This document shows positions 7,237 to 15,573 of a stretch of DNA of 64,000 nt, piece after piece (the stretch's first letter is position 1; each line of letters begins with the position of its first letter). A program made the translations under genes and the position numbers. This stretch comes from Actinomadura hallensis (GTDB lineage Bacteria > Actinomycetota > Actinomycetes > Streptosporangiales > Streptosporangiaceae), in assembly GCF_006716765.1 (NCBI RefSeq), contig NZ_VFPO01000001.1, positions 1,178,001 through 1,242,000 of the forward strand. Direction: 5' to 3'. Below the pieces are notes generated by a model. That model saw only the letters and a program-made list of their open reading frames with translations. It ran no database searches and was not told where the DNA came from.

Positions 7237-8333
7237 CCCGGAAAGGACGGGTGGGGGCCGAGAGCCCAGTACTCGAAGAGGCCGAAACCCGTCCCGGCGT
7301 CCGTGGGCTCGGCGCCGTCGACGTACTCGTACCGGCCGACCGCGTCGACCATGCCCCACATGCGCGCCGCGTCGTCGGGCTTGCGGACGTCGTAGGCGAC
7401 GCCCTGGACCTTGAGCTCCGGCCCCTGGTACATGCCGTGCTTCCAGTCGGGCTCCAGCCCGTAGCCGGTGCCGACCATCAGGTGGACGGGCAGGATCGGC
7501 GTCGCGCGGATCTCGAACGGCGTCCCGCCCGGCGGCGCGAACCGCAGCGTGGCCTCGACCACGTCGCGGGTGCCTTCCGCGTACGTCGGGAGGTACTCGG
7601 GGCGGCCGAGGTACTCGGGTTCGCGGTCGGGCCAGACCCGGGTGGCCTCCTCCAGGACGCGGCGTCCCTTCTCGTCCTCCTGCACGATGCAGAGGACGGA
7701 GTGGTCCTCGAACTGCATCGGCGTGTACAGCCAGTAGAACGTCCCCGCGTTCTTGACCTGGATGCCGGGCGGCTCCGGCTCGCCCACGGGACGGATGCCC
7801 CATGAGCGGTCGCGCGACCCCCACCAGTGGTCGGGCGTGGCCTCGATCGTCTCGCCGTCGATGGTGATGGTGCCGGTCCAGCGCCCGGTCTGCGCGATCC
7901 TGCGCGAGTCGAACACGACCCTTTCCTGCCAGCGCAGGTAGTGCGGCGGCTCCAGCGTGGCCGGGATCGTGCCCTCCCAGGTCAGGTCGAACGCGAGGCC
8001 GTGCTCGTTGTCGTCGAGGACGACGCGGAGCCGCTTCAGCCCTTCGATGACCTCCACCCTGAACGGGCCGACCGTGGTGTCCATGCGGTCGGCGCCCAGC
8101 TCGCGCGACGCCCGCACCACCTTGTGCAGCGGCCCGCGCCGCACGACCGCGAACGCGTCCATGACCCCGAGGTTCGGGTACTGCCCCATCCCGATGATCA
8201 GCATCAGCTCGTCGGAGCAGGGGTGGGCGTTGAAGTAGTAGCGGTCGTAGAAGTTGCGGTCGGACGTCGTGACGTGCCGCATCACCTCGGGCGCCTGGTG
8301 GATCGGGTAGTCGTCGAGCGGGGAGAGCGTCAC
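7233..8333 (-). CDS. Hypothetical protein of a two-domain beta-rich type, KstR-linked
   Basis: 366 residues from a GTG that overlaps the stop of the phosphotransferase gene as GTGA. The protein is rich in Trp, Tyr and beta-strand-like stretches, with 'HPCSDELMLIIGMGQYPNLGVMDAFAV' early and 'DHWWGSRDRSWGIRPVG' in the middle; the latter is reminiscent of lipocalin-like or CrtC-like steroid/terpenoid-modifying proteins. No membrane helix or signal peptide is visible. In related actinobacteria such proteins sit beside the same type of phosphotransferase. A role in sterol or lipid modification is inferred from the operator and neighbours. I cannot name a reaction. Confidence 0.7.
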   Translation of the reverse strand: MTLSPLDDYPIHQAPEVMRHVTTSDRNFYDRYYFNAHPCSDELMLIIGMGQYPNLGVMDAFAVVRRGPLHKVVRASRELGADRMDTTVGPFRVEVIEGLKRLRVVLDDNEHGLAFDLTWEGTIPATLEPPHYLRWQERVVFDSRRIAQTGRWTGTITIDGETIEATPDHWWGSRDRSWGIRPVGEPEPPGIQVKNAGTFYWLYTPMQFEDHSVLCIVQEDEKGRRVLEEATRVWPDREPEYLGRPEYLPTYAEGTRDVVEATLRFAPPGGTPFEIRATPILPVHLMVGTGYGLEPDWKHGMYQGPELKVQGVAYDVRKPDDAARMWGMVDAVGRYEYVDGAEPTDAGTGFGLFEYWALGPHPSFPG

Positions 8334-9397
8334 GTGTCCTCTTCCAGGATGCGCGCGAGCAGCTGCGTGCAGTTGTTGTTGTAGGGGAAGTCCGAGGTCT
8401 CGTCGATCCAGCCGAAGTCGATCATCGCCTGCCCGATCCGCGCCATGATCACCGAGAACTTGAAGCCGGACAGGATCTCGTAGTACGCCATGTTGCGCAT
8501 CGGGCGCCCGAGCAGCTCCTCGTAGCGGGCGACCGTCTCGGCGTAGGACGGGAAGCCGGCCAGCCGGGGCGCGCCCACGCCCTCGCAGTGGTGGCGGTCG
8601 AGGAACATGAACCAGGCGAGGTCCTCCTCGGGGGCGCCGAGCGTCGCGGTCTCCCAGTCCAGGACGGCCGCGGGCACCCCGTCCTGGAAGATCACGTTGC
8701 CGATGCGGGCGTCGCCCCACAGCGGGACGGGCGCGTCCGGCTCGTCGGGTCGGTTGGCCTTCAGCCAGTCCAGGGCCTTGAGCGCCGTCTCCTGCGGCCC
8801 CTTGTAGGCCCAGTGCAGGTAGTGCTCGTAGTAGTTGAGCCGCTGGTCGAGGCCGGGTTCGCCCCACTCCGGCTGGCTGAGGAACCCGAGGCCCAGCTCC
8901 GCCACGTCCAGCCGGTGCAGGTCCGCGAGGATCTCCAGCGTGGACCACCACATCGCGGCGCGCTCCTCGGGCGCGACCTCGGTCACCCAGCCGTCCATGT
9001 GGTACGGCGGCATGTCGGTGGGGACGCGGCCCTCGACCCGCCCCATGACGAAGAACGGCGCGCCCAGCACCTCGCCGGACGGCTCGTACCAGCGGATCGG
9101 CGGCACCGGGATGCCCGTCCGCCGGTCGAGGACGCGCATCAGCCGGTACTGCTCCTCGAACCGCGGCTCGGGGAACACCTGGTACCCCGCCGGGGCGACC
9201 CGCGCGACGAAACGCTCCCGGCGGGCGTCGCCGTCGTCGCCGGTCCACTCGGCGTCGAACATCAGGGTCTCGTTGGAGAAGCCGCTCGTCTGCGGGGTCT
9301 CCAGATGGGGGACGCGCGCCCCCGGCAGGTGCCGCTCCAGCCACTCCGTGAGGCTTCTCCTGGTCACCTCGGAGTCGCGTCGGTCGGGAACGGGCAT
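8330..9397 (-). CDS. Phosphotransferase of the aminoglycoside/choline-kinase fold
   Basis: 355 residues, started at the ATG with AAGGAGG upstream. The kinase-like fold has an N-terminal ATP-lobe segment 'GFSNETLMFDAEW', a catalytic-loop region 'LWGDARIGNVIF' where the common H-G-D reads W-G-D with Asp and Asn retained, and the metal-binding 'VLDWETATLGAPEEDLAWF'. Homologues of this branch accompany acyl-CoA dehydrogenases in fatty acid and steroid breakdown, where the phosphorylated substrate is generally not known. It is the first gene of a three-gene operon whose promoter overlaps a KstR-type palindrome. An antibiotic-resistance role is unlikely given that context. Confidence 0.82.
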   Translation of the reverse strand: MPVPDRRDSEVTRRSLTEWLERHLPGARVPHLETPQTSGFSNETLMFDAEWTGDDGDARRERFVARVAPAGYQVFPEPRFEEQYRLMRVLDRRTGIPVPPIRWYEPSGEVLGAPFFVMGRVEGRVPTDMPPYHMDGWVTEVAPEERAAMWWSTLEILADLHRLDVAELGLGFLSQPEWGEPGLDQRLNYYEHYLHWAYKGPQETALKALDWLKANRPDEPDAPVPLWGDARIGNVIFQDGVPAAVLDWETATLGAPEEDLAWFMFLDRHHCEGVGAPRLAGFPSYAETVARYEELLGRPMRNMAYYEILSGFKFSVIMARIGQAMIDFGWIDETSDFPYNNNCTQLLARILEEDT

Positions 9398-9433
9398 GCG
9401 CCGCCTCCTTGCGCCGGTTCGCGCCCCCGGAAT

Positions 9434-9470
9434 TAGAACGGGTTCTATCAACGAGGGCGGGGGCGGTCAA
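9434..9470 (-). promoter_or_regulatory. Promoter with a KstR-type operator over the -10 box
   Basis: On the minus strand TTGACC (9470-9465), a 17-base spacer and TAGAAC (9447-9442) form a promoter for the phosphotransferase operon. The -10 is half of the perfect palindrome TAGAAC-GG-GTTCTA at 9434-9447. This fits the published KstR consensus T-n-n-A-A-C-n-n-G-T-T-n-n-A, the cholesterol-catabolism repressor site of mycobacteria and rhodococci. The same site lies 57 bases before the divergent MBL gene. Confidence 0.75.
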
Positions 9471-9504
9471 TGGTCCCGGAGACACGACGTGAAAAAATCG
9501 ACCG

Positions 9505-10155
9505 ATGCGCCTGACCAAGCTCGGACACGCCTGCGTCCAGATCAGCAAGGACGACCGCAGCGTCGTCATCGACCCCGGCGCGTTCAGCGAGGCGTCCGCC
9601 GCCCTCGCCACCGCCGACGCCGTCCTGATCACCCACGAGCACTTCGACCACTTCGACGCCGACGCCCTGCGCGCCGCCATGGCCGAGCGGCCCTCCCTGG
9701 AGGTGTGGACGTCCCGCGTCGTCGCCGAGAGCCTCGCCGACCTCGGCGGACGCGTCCACCAGGTCGGCCACGGCGACGCCGTCACGGTCGCGGGATTCGA
9801 CGTCCACGTCTACGGCGAGGACCACGAGATCCTCCACCCGGACGTCCCGCCCATCCCGAACACCGGATTCCTCATCGACGGCGAGGTCTTCCACCCGGGC
9901 GACGCGCTGACCGTCCCCTCCGAGCCCGTCCCCACGCTGTGCCTGCCCGGCAACGCGCCCTGGCTGAAGGTCCCGGAACTGTACGCGTACACGCGCGAGG
10001 TCCGCCCCGAGCGGGCGTTCGTCGTCCACGACGGCCTGCTGAACGACATCGGCCTTCAGGTGATGAAGAAGCACGTCGGCCAGGCAGGGGAGGAACTCGG
10101 CAAGGAGTTCGTCCGGCTGGAGCCCGGCACCACCGTGGACCTGGCGCGCCCGTGA
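9505..10155 (+). CDS. Metallo-beta-lactamase-fold hydrolase (UlaG-like)
   Basis: 216 residues. The metal-binding H-E-H-F-D-H motif is at residues 44-49, preceded by 'DPGAF' and followed by 'PNTGFLIDGEVFHPGDAL', the usual third metal region in UlaG-like proteins. It probably hydrolyses a small phospho- or lactone-type substrate in the cytoplasm, since no signal peptide is present. The ribosome site is weak. The next gene overlaps it by GTGA, so the pair is cotranscribed. It is divergent from the KstR-type operon and may share its operator. Confidence 0.82.
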   Translation: MRLTKLGHACVQISKDDRSVVIDPGAFSEASAALATADAVLITHEHFDHFDADALRAAMAERPSLEVWTSRVVAESLADLGGRVHQVGHGDAVTVAGFDVHVYGEDHEILHPDVPPIPNTGFLIDGEVFHPGDALTVPSEPVPTLCLPGNAPWLKVPELYAYTREVRPERAFVVHDGLLNDIGLQVMKKHVGQAGEELGKEFVRLEPGTTVDLARP

Positions 10156-10829
10156 CCCACGATCCCCAGGCCCCCCGGCCCATCGAGGCGGTGTTCTTCG
10201 ACATCGGCGAGACGCTGATCAACGAGGGGGAGATCTACGGTCGCTGGGCGGACTGGCTGGGCGTCCCCAGGCACACGTTCCTCGCCAAGCTCGGCGCCCT
10301 GCTCGCCACCGGCGGCACCCACCTGGACCTCCTCGAATACTTCCGCCCCGGCTTCGACCTGGCCGAGGAGGAGCGCAGACGCGCCGAGGCGGGCGTCCCG
10401 AACGGCTTCGGCCCGGACGACCTCTACCCCGACGCCCGCGCCTGCCTGTCCGGGCTGCGCGACCAGGGCCTCTACGTCGGGATCGCCGGGAACCAGCCGG
10501 TCGAGGCGGCGGCCCAGATGGCGGCGCTGGGCCTCGACGCCGACGTCGTCGGCATCTCCGACGTGTGGGGGGTCCAGAAGCCGTCGCCCGAGTTCTTCGA
10601 GCGCTGCGCGCGGCTCGCGGACGTGCCGCCCGGCCGCGTCCTGTACGTGGGGGACCGCATCGACAACGACGTCCGGCCCGCACTCGCGTTCGGCATGCAG
10701 GCGGCGTTCCTGCGGCGCGGCCCCTGGGGGCACATCCAGCAGGACGACGAGGCCCTCAGCCGCTGCCTGTTCGTCCTGGACGACCTCACCGGTCTCCCCA
10801 AGCTCGTCGCCGAGCACAACGCCGCCTGA
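10152..10829 (+). CDS. HAD-superfamily hydrolase
   Basis: 225 residues. Motif I is D-I-G-E-T-L with nucleophile Asp17; the second position is Gly, not the Asp of typical phosphatases, so it may be a dehalogenase-like or unusual phosphatase branch. 'GIAGNQP' fills the motif II area, 'GVQKPSPEFFERC' supplies the motif III lysine, and 'YVGDRIDNDVRPA' supplies the motif IV aspartates. It is translationally coupled to the MBL gene. The substrate is unknown. Confidence 0.82.
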   Translation: MTHDPQAPRPIEAVFFDIGETLINEGEIYGRWADWLGVPRHTFLAKLGALLATGGTHLDLLEYFRPGFDLAEEERRRAEAGVPNGFGPDDLYPDARACLSGLRDQGLYVGIAGNQPVEAAAQMAALGLDADVVGISDVWGVQKPSPEFFERCARLADVPPGRVLYVGDRIDNDVRPALAFGMQAAFLRRGPWGHIQQDDEALSRCLFVLDDLTGLPKLVAEHNAA

Positions 10830-11037
10830 TCGGCGTGCGGACGACGTACGTGACCGGCGGGGAGGGCGGGCCCATGACCGTCCCCTAGGGAGGATCCCCT
10901 AATCCTGCGGTAGGGCGAGGAGACAGTCCCTGCGGTTGATGTGAGGCCCCGTGCACGGTTCGTAGCGTGGTGGACGTGGACGCGGAGCAAGACCGCGGCC
11001 ATGTTCACCACCCGACCGATTGGGGAGAGAAGAACCC
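10830..11037. other. Leader region of the PspC gene
   Basis: No gene is seen. TCCCCTAGGGA and TCCCCTAATCC form an imperfect repeat at about 10882-10905, ahead of GTTGAT, a possible -35. Similar C/T-rich palindromes precede NarL-controlled stress genes in actinobacteria, but I cannot identify the regulator. Confidence 0.35.
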
Positions 11038-11241
11038 ATGAACGGCCTTTACCGCCCGCGCGACAACCGCATGATCGCGGGGGTCTGCGCCGGCCTCGCC
11101 CGCCGGTTCGGCATGTCGGCCGGGACCGTCCGGCTTCTGTTCGTGCTGTCGTGCCTGCTTCCCGGCCCGCAGTTCGTGGTCTACCTCGTGCTCTGGGTGA
11201 TGATGCCCGACGAGGACCGCCACATGGCGGGCGCCCGCTGA
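11038..11241 (+). CDS. PspC-domain membrane protein
   Basis: 67 residues, almost entirely a PspC domain: 'YRPRDNRMIAGVCAGLARRF', a hydrophobic helix 'LLFVLSCLLPG', and a second one 'FVVYLVLWVMMP' ending in acidic residues. PspC proteins sense or respond to envelope stress, often paired with a NarL-type two-component system; none is adjacent here. The ATG has GGGAGAGAAGA upstream. It is a single-gene unit. Confidence 0.85.
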   Translation: MNGLYRPRDNRMIAGVCAGLARRFGMSAGTVRLLFVLSCLLPGPQFVVYLVLWVMMPDEDRHMAGAR

Positions 11242-11393
11242 CGCAAGATCATCGATAACCCTTGGCCGGGCCCGCCCGGGGGTGTTAGATCGTGGCACCA
11301 CCATCGGACCTCCCGGTGGCCGGGCGCAGGGGTTCCGCCCGTCCGGACGGCCGCCGCGAGGGTCCGTTCCCCGTGGGAAGGGAAGGAGCCGCG

Positions 11394-14300
11394 GTGCCTG
11401 ACGAGGGGCGGGGACCCGGCAGGTCTCCGGGCGGGGGCACGGCCCCCCGCGCCCACCGGGACCGGCCCGGGCCCGTGGACGAGTCCGCGCGCGAGGCCGA
11501 GCACGCGGCGCGGCTGCTGCGCTACCTGCGCGACCTGGCACGGGCGCGCCGCCGCCCCTCCCGCGACCTGTCCGGGCACGACCAGGTCCACTGGCTCTCC
11601 GAACTGCCCGGCGACGTCTACGTGGAGATCGACGCCGGGCCCGGCGACGTCCTGTTCAGCGTCCCGGTCATCCCGCTGACCCCGCCGGTCGTCCTGGAGG
11701 AGTTCGACGGCTGGCTCGCGCTCCGCAATTGGTACCGGGTCCTGCGCGACCTCGCCGACCAAGACGTGGTGCTCGCGACGGGGTTGCTGTCGTGGCGCCC
11801 CGCCGTCCACGACCACCTGCTGAACACGCCCGTGCGGATCGTCGTGGACGAGCGCACCGACCGCATCGACGTCGTCCTCGCCGGGCCCACGATCCTGCGC
11901 GACCGGGACCTGCTGGCCGGGCACCCCGGCTACCGGCCCGCCGCCGCGCCCGCGGAGGCGGTCCGCGCCGGCCGCGGCTTCGGGCTGAACGCCTCCGTCG
12001 GGGACGTCCTGCGCGACTGGTGCTCCGCCGCGCTGACCGCCCCCGCCGACTACCGCGACGAGTGGGCCCCGGACACGGGCGGCCCCCCGTCCGTCCCGCG
12101 GCTCAGCCTCGCGCCCGCCCTCGTCGTCCGCCCGCAGGGCCGCCGCGCCGTCGCCGACTACCACGCCGCGCTGCTCGACCGGCTGCCCGGCGGCGTCCCC
12201 GAGGGGCTCGCCCGGCTGGTGTCGCCGTCCCGGCGGCCGCACGTCATGCACGTGCCCGAACGGGAGGACGGGACCGTCCCCGACCTGGTCGCCGGGCTGC
12301 TCGCCCGCGGCCACCGGGTGCTGGTCGCCACGTCCGGCGCCACCGCGGCGGGGGAGCTGCGCGCCGCGCTCCCGCCCGGCCTGGCGGACCTCGCGGTCGC
12401 CGACCCCGCCGCCGCCGGGCGCGCGGCGGACGCGCTCCTCGCCCGCACTGACGTCCCGGACCTGGAGGACCTCGTCGCCCGGGAGGAGGCCGCCGCCCGG
12501 CAGGTCGCCGAGATCGGCGAGCGCCTCCATGCCGGCGAGGAGCCCGGAGACCCGCGCGAGCGGCTCCGCGCCGAGAAGCCCGACCTCGCCTGGATGCCCG
12601 TCCGCCCCGGCATGCCGCCGGACCCGCCCATCTCCCGCTCCGAGGCCGCGGAGCTCGTCACCCTCCTCGCCGAGGAGACGCCCGAACGCAAGGCCCGCAC
12701 CGAGCAGCGCGACGTCGACCCCGGCGCGCTGCCCAGCGCCGCCTACGTCCGCACCCTGATCGAGGCGGAGGCGGCGGCCGCCGAACGCGCCGAACGGTCC
12801 AAGACCGACCTGTCCCGCCGCCTCCGCGAGGCCGACGTCGCGTTCCTCACCCGCCTCGACGGGAACGCCTCCGTCGTCGCCGCCGCGCTCCGCGACCTCG
12901 GTCTCGACGGCGACCCGGGCGGCTGGAGCCCGGCCGACCTCGCCGCCCAGGCGTTCGGCGACGCCCTCGCCGACCGCCGCCCCCTCATCTGGGCCCGCGT
13001 CCACGAGATGACGGCCCGCGCCCGCTGGGCGGAGGGCGCCCTGGCTGAGCTGAGCGACCACGAGATCGAGCTCCCCGACGACGCCGACCTGCGCGGCCTC
13101 GCGGCGTCCGCCCAGGAGCTGCGCACCTACCTGGCGGGCGGCGGCGCGCTCAAGCGCGGCCCGCTCCGCTCCTCCGCGCAGCGCCAGGCCGAGCCCCTCC
13201 TCAACACGGTGCGCGTGGACGGCGTCGCGCCCACCACCCCCGAACTGCTCGACCTCGTCCACACCGACCTCATGGTGCGGATCACCTGCCGCGAGCTCCA
13301 GTACGTGTGGGAGGCCGCAGGCATCTCCTTCCCGGCCGACCTCCCGCCGTCCGAGCGCGTGGCCCGCTTCGTCCGCGCGCACGCCCGCCTCGCCCGCATC
13401 CGGGACGCCATGACGGCCGTGAACGAGACGCGGGAACTCCTCGACCGCTCCGGCTTCACCATCCCCCTGGGCCACCCCCACCAGTGGCACAGCTACGTGA
13501 CGGCCCTCCGCAACGCGCTGGAGGGCCTCGGGGTCAGCCGCGCCGCCGCCGACCTCGACGCCCTCCGCGACTCCATCGGCCCCGCCGCCGACGACGACCC
13601 GCCCGAGCTCCAGGCGGCCCTGGACGCCATCGACGCCCGCAACGCCGCCGCCTACGGCCGCGCCCTCGGCGCCCTCGCCGAGGCCCGCCTCGAGCGCTCC
13701 CGCCAGATCCGCTGCGAGGAGCTCCTCGCCCGCGTCCGGGCGGTCCACCCCGACCTCGCCAACCTCATGATCGCCACCGACGGCGACGAGGTCTGGCGTA
13801 CCCGGACACCCCGCTGGGACGAGGCCTGGGCCGCCGCCCACAACGCCACCCGCCAGGCCGTCCCGGACGCCGAACGTCTGCGCGCCGCCCTCGCCGAGGC
13901 CGAGCAACGCCTCCGCGACGTCCGCGCCGAACTCACCGCCGCCCGCGCCTGGGCCGCCGCCCGCACGGCCGTCCCCGCATCGCCCGCCACCCCGGTCGAC
14001 GTCGTCCCGGTCTGGATCCTGCCGCTCTGGCGCATCCCCGAGACCGTCCCGCCCGAGCCCGGCTCCTTCGACGTCGTCGTCGTGGACGGCGAACACGGCG
14101 CGGGCGCCGAGGCCCTCTTCCTCCTCTGGCTGGCACCCCGGATCATCCTCGTGGGACCGCCCAACCCGGACCTGCCCCCGCTGGAGGGGCCGCCCCCGTC
14201 GACCCTCCTCCCGCAGCACCTCCAGGCGATCACCCCCACGACCTCCCTCTTCACCGCCTTGACCGCCGAGCCCCCGCCCCGCCCGGCCGACACGGCCCCG

Positions 14301-15458
14301 GACCCCGGCCTCCCCACGACCCCCCGGCGACCACCGACCGCCCCGGAACCGAAGCCCTTCCCCCGCCCCCGGCCCACGGACGAACGAGAACCCGCCCCCC
14401 AAGCGCCTCCCCGACCCTCACCCGCGTCTCCGCCCGGTACCGCCCGACCTTCTGGGACGGAGCCGTCACCCCAACGCCCTCCCGCCCGAGAAGCCGCCCC
14501 CCGAGCACACCCCAAGGAAGCACCCGCGTCCCCTGCTGCGACGTCGCCCGTGCCGGGACCGGAGGCACCGCCCGGCGGAGGTCCGGGGACGTCATCGCAG
14601 CCTCCGCGCGAGCCGAGACGTGCGCCGCAGGCGCCTTCTGGGAGGTCACCCGCTTCTGAAACCGTGGCTCCGCCCGTCCGCCCGGAGCCCCGGCCGCAGC
14701 GGCCGGTGGAGGGGGAGCACGGCCCGGAGGCGCGTCCTTCCGGGCCGACCGCGCCTCCTGCGGGGACGTCGCCTGGTGGAGAGCCGGGGGCGTCGCAGTC
14801 TCCGGGTGCGGGGGGACGTGCGCAACAGGCTTCTCCTGGGACGCCGCCTGCCTCTGAAGGCGTGGCTCCGCCCGTCCGCCCGGAGGCCCGGTCGCAGCGG
14901 CCGGTGGGTCGGGAGCGTCGGACGGGCGGGCGTCCTCGCGGGTCGGGGGCCGAGGGCGGGAGGCCGCTGCCGCCCCGGCGGCTGGACGCGCCTCGGCTGC
15001 ACGCGCGTCCCGGGGGAGGAGCGGAGAAGGACGACGCGCCTCGGCGGCCGGCCGGGGAGTGGGGGCCGGCCTCGGAGACGCCGCCCCGGCGGCTGGACGC
15101 CCCGAGGGGCTCTCGGGAGCAGGCCGAACCGCCGCCGCCCGCGGCCGCGCGGCCCGGGATACCGGCGCTGTGGGGCAGGCCGGGCGCGCGGCCGGAGCCG
15201 CCGCGGAGCGATGCCGCCGCGGAGCCCGCGCAGGTCAGGCGCGGGCAGTCGATCGCCACCTACAAGCGGCCCGAGCTGGTCGAGATCGTCGGGCGCATCG
15301 CGGCGCGCGAGCCGGACCTGACGGACGACCAGATCATCGAGCTGGTCACGCGGCTCCTCGACTGCCCGGAGGACGAGGCGCTGCTGGTGGGCGCGCGCCT
15401 CCGCTACGCCGTCGAGGCGTACCGCAGGCGGGCGGGCCGGGGCCGCCCCGGACAGTGA
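11394..15458 (+). CDS. Degenerate superfamily 1 helicase-like protein with a Pro-rich insert
   Basis: 1354 residues from the GTG after GGAAGGAG; an in-frame GTG at 11292 is weaker. The N-terminal 'HWLSELPGDVYVEIDAGPGD' (from about residue 65) matches the lead domain of large actinobacterial SF1 helicases. Where the helicase P-loop should be there is only 'RPHVMHVPEREDGTVPDLVA', with no G-x-G-K-T. After a long helical region the Walker B area reads 'FDVVVVDGEHG' near residue 892, in place of the family's D-E-A-S, then 'LFLLWLAPRIILVGPPNPD'. Motifs III-VI are absent. A disordered Pro/Ala/Arg stretch runs from about 957 to 1279. The last 70 residues ('SIATYKRPELVEIVGRIAAR' onward) resemble the small C-terminal domain of the same helicases. 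The motor looks dead, so a structural or decoy role is possible. It stands alone. Confidence 0.7.
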   Translation: MPDEGRGPGRSPGGGTAPRAHRDRPGPVDESAREAEHAARLLRYLRDLARARRRPSRDLSGHDQVHWLSELPGDVYVEIDAGPGDVLFSVPVIPLTPPVVLEEFDGWLALRNWYRVLRDLADQDVVLATGLLSWRPAVHDHLLNTPVRIVVDERTDRIDVVLAGPTILRDRDLLAGHPGYRPAAAPAEAVRAGRGFGLNASVGDVLRDWCSAALTAPADYRDEWAPDTGGPPSVPRLSLAPALVVRPQGRRAVADYHAALLDRLPGGVPEGLARLVSPSRRPHVMHVPEREDGTVPDLVAGLLARGHRVLVATSGATAAGELRAALPPGLADLAVADPAAAGRAADALLARTDVPDLEDLVAREEAAARQVAEIGERLHAGEEPGDPRERLRAEKPDLAWMPVRPGMPPDPPISRSEAAELVTLLAEETPERKARTEQRDVDPGALPSAAYVRTLIEAEAAAAERAERSKTDLSRRLREADVAFLTRLDGNASVVAAALRDLGLDGDPGGWSPADLAAQAFGDALADRRPLIWARVHEMTARARWAEGALAELSDHEIELPDDADLRGLAASAQELRTYLAGGGALKRGPLRSSAQRQAEPLLNTVRVDGVAPTTPELLDLVHTDLMVRITCRELQYVWEAAGISFPADLPPSERVARFVRAHARLARIRDAMTAVNETRELLDRSGFTIPLGHPHQWHSYVTALRNALEGLGVSRAAADLDALRDSIGPAADDDPPELQAALDAIDARNAAAYGRALGALAEARLERSRQIRCEELLARVRAVHPDLANLMIATDGDEVWRTRTPRWDEAWAAAHNATRQAVPDAERLRAALAEAEQRLRDVRAELTAARAWAAARTAVPASPATPVDVVPVWILPLWRIPETVPPEPGSFDVVVVDGEHGAGAEALFLLWLAPRIILVGPPNPDLPPLEGPPPSTLLPQHLQAITPTTSLFTALTAEPPPRPADTAPDPGLPTTPRRPPTAPEPKPFPRPRPTDEREPAPQAPPRPSPASPPGTARPSGTEPSPQRPPAREAAPRAHPKEAPASPAATSPVPGPEAPPGGGPGTSSQPPREPRRAPQAPSGRSPASETVAPPVRPEPRPQRPVEGEHGPEARPSGPTAPPAGTSPGGEPGASQSPGAGGRAQQASPGTPPASEGVAPPVRPEARSQRPVGRERRTGGRPRGSGAEGGRPLPPRRLDAPRLHARPGGGAEKDDAPRRPAGEWGPASETPPRRLDAPRGSREQAEPPPPAAARPGIPALWGRPGARPEPPRSDAAAEPAQVRRGQSIATYKRPELVEIVGRIAAREPDLTDDQIIELVTRLLDCPEDEALLVGARLRYAVEAYRRRAGRGRPGQ
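14655..14930 (+). repeat. Internal 66-codon duplication in the helicase-like gene
   Basis: The sequence starting TCTGAA at 14655 recurs at 14853, a 198-base offset. The shared core is 'APPVRPE-(A)-R-(P/S)-QRPV'. It lies in the disordered Pro-rich part and keeps frame. Confidence 0.65.
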
Positions 15459-15517
15459 GGCCCGAACAGTGAGGCCCGAACAGTGAGGCCGGAACAGTGA
15501 GGCCGGAACAGTGAGGA
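15452..15517. repeat. 14-bp tandem repeat containing the gene's stop codon
   Basis: ACAGTGAGGCCCGA or its variant ACAGTGAGGCCGGA is repeated 4.7 times. The first copy includes the CAG-TGA end of the helicase-like gene, so stop-bearing units follow one another in changing frames. The unit is not a multiple of three, so it could not have arisen inside coding sequence without a frameshift. Confidence 0.9.
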
Positions 15518-15573
15518 ATGTCGGTCCGCCCCGCTAGCGTGGAACGGAATCATTCGTTCTGTTTGGGGGACCG

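Noticed and set aside
8330..9397. Aminoglycoside resistance gene
   Set aside because: Same fold, but the catalytic loop differs (W-G-D) and the KstR-type promoter and partners point to lipid or steroid metabolism.
7233..9785. 850-residue protein including the phosphotransferase region
   Set aside because: The phosphotransferase is in a different frame with AAGGAGG ahead of it; the shared frame is an open shadow.
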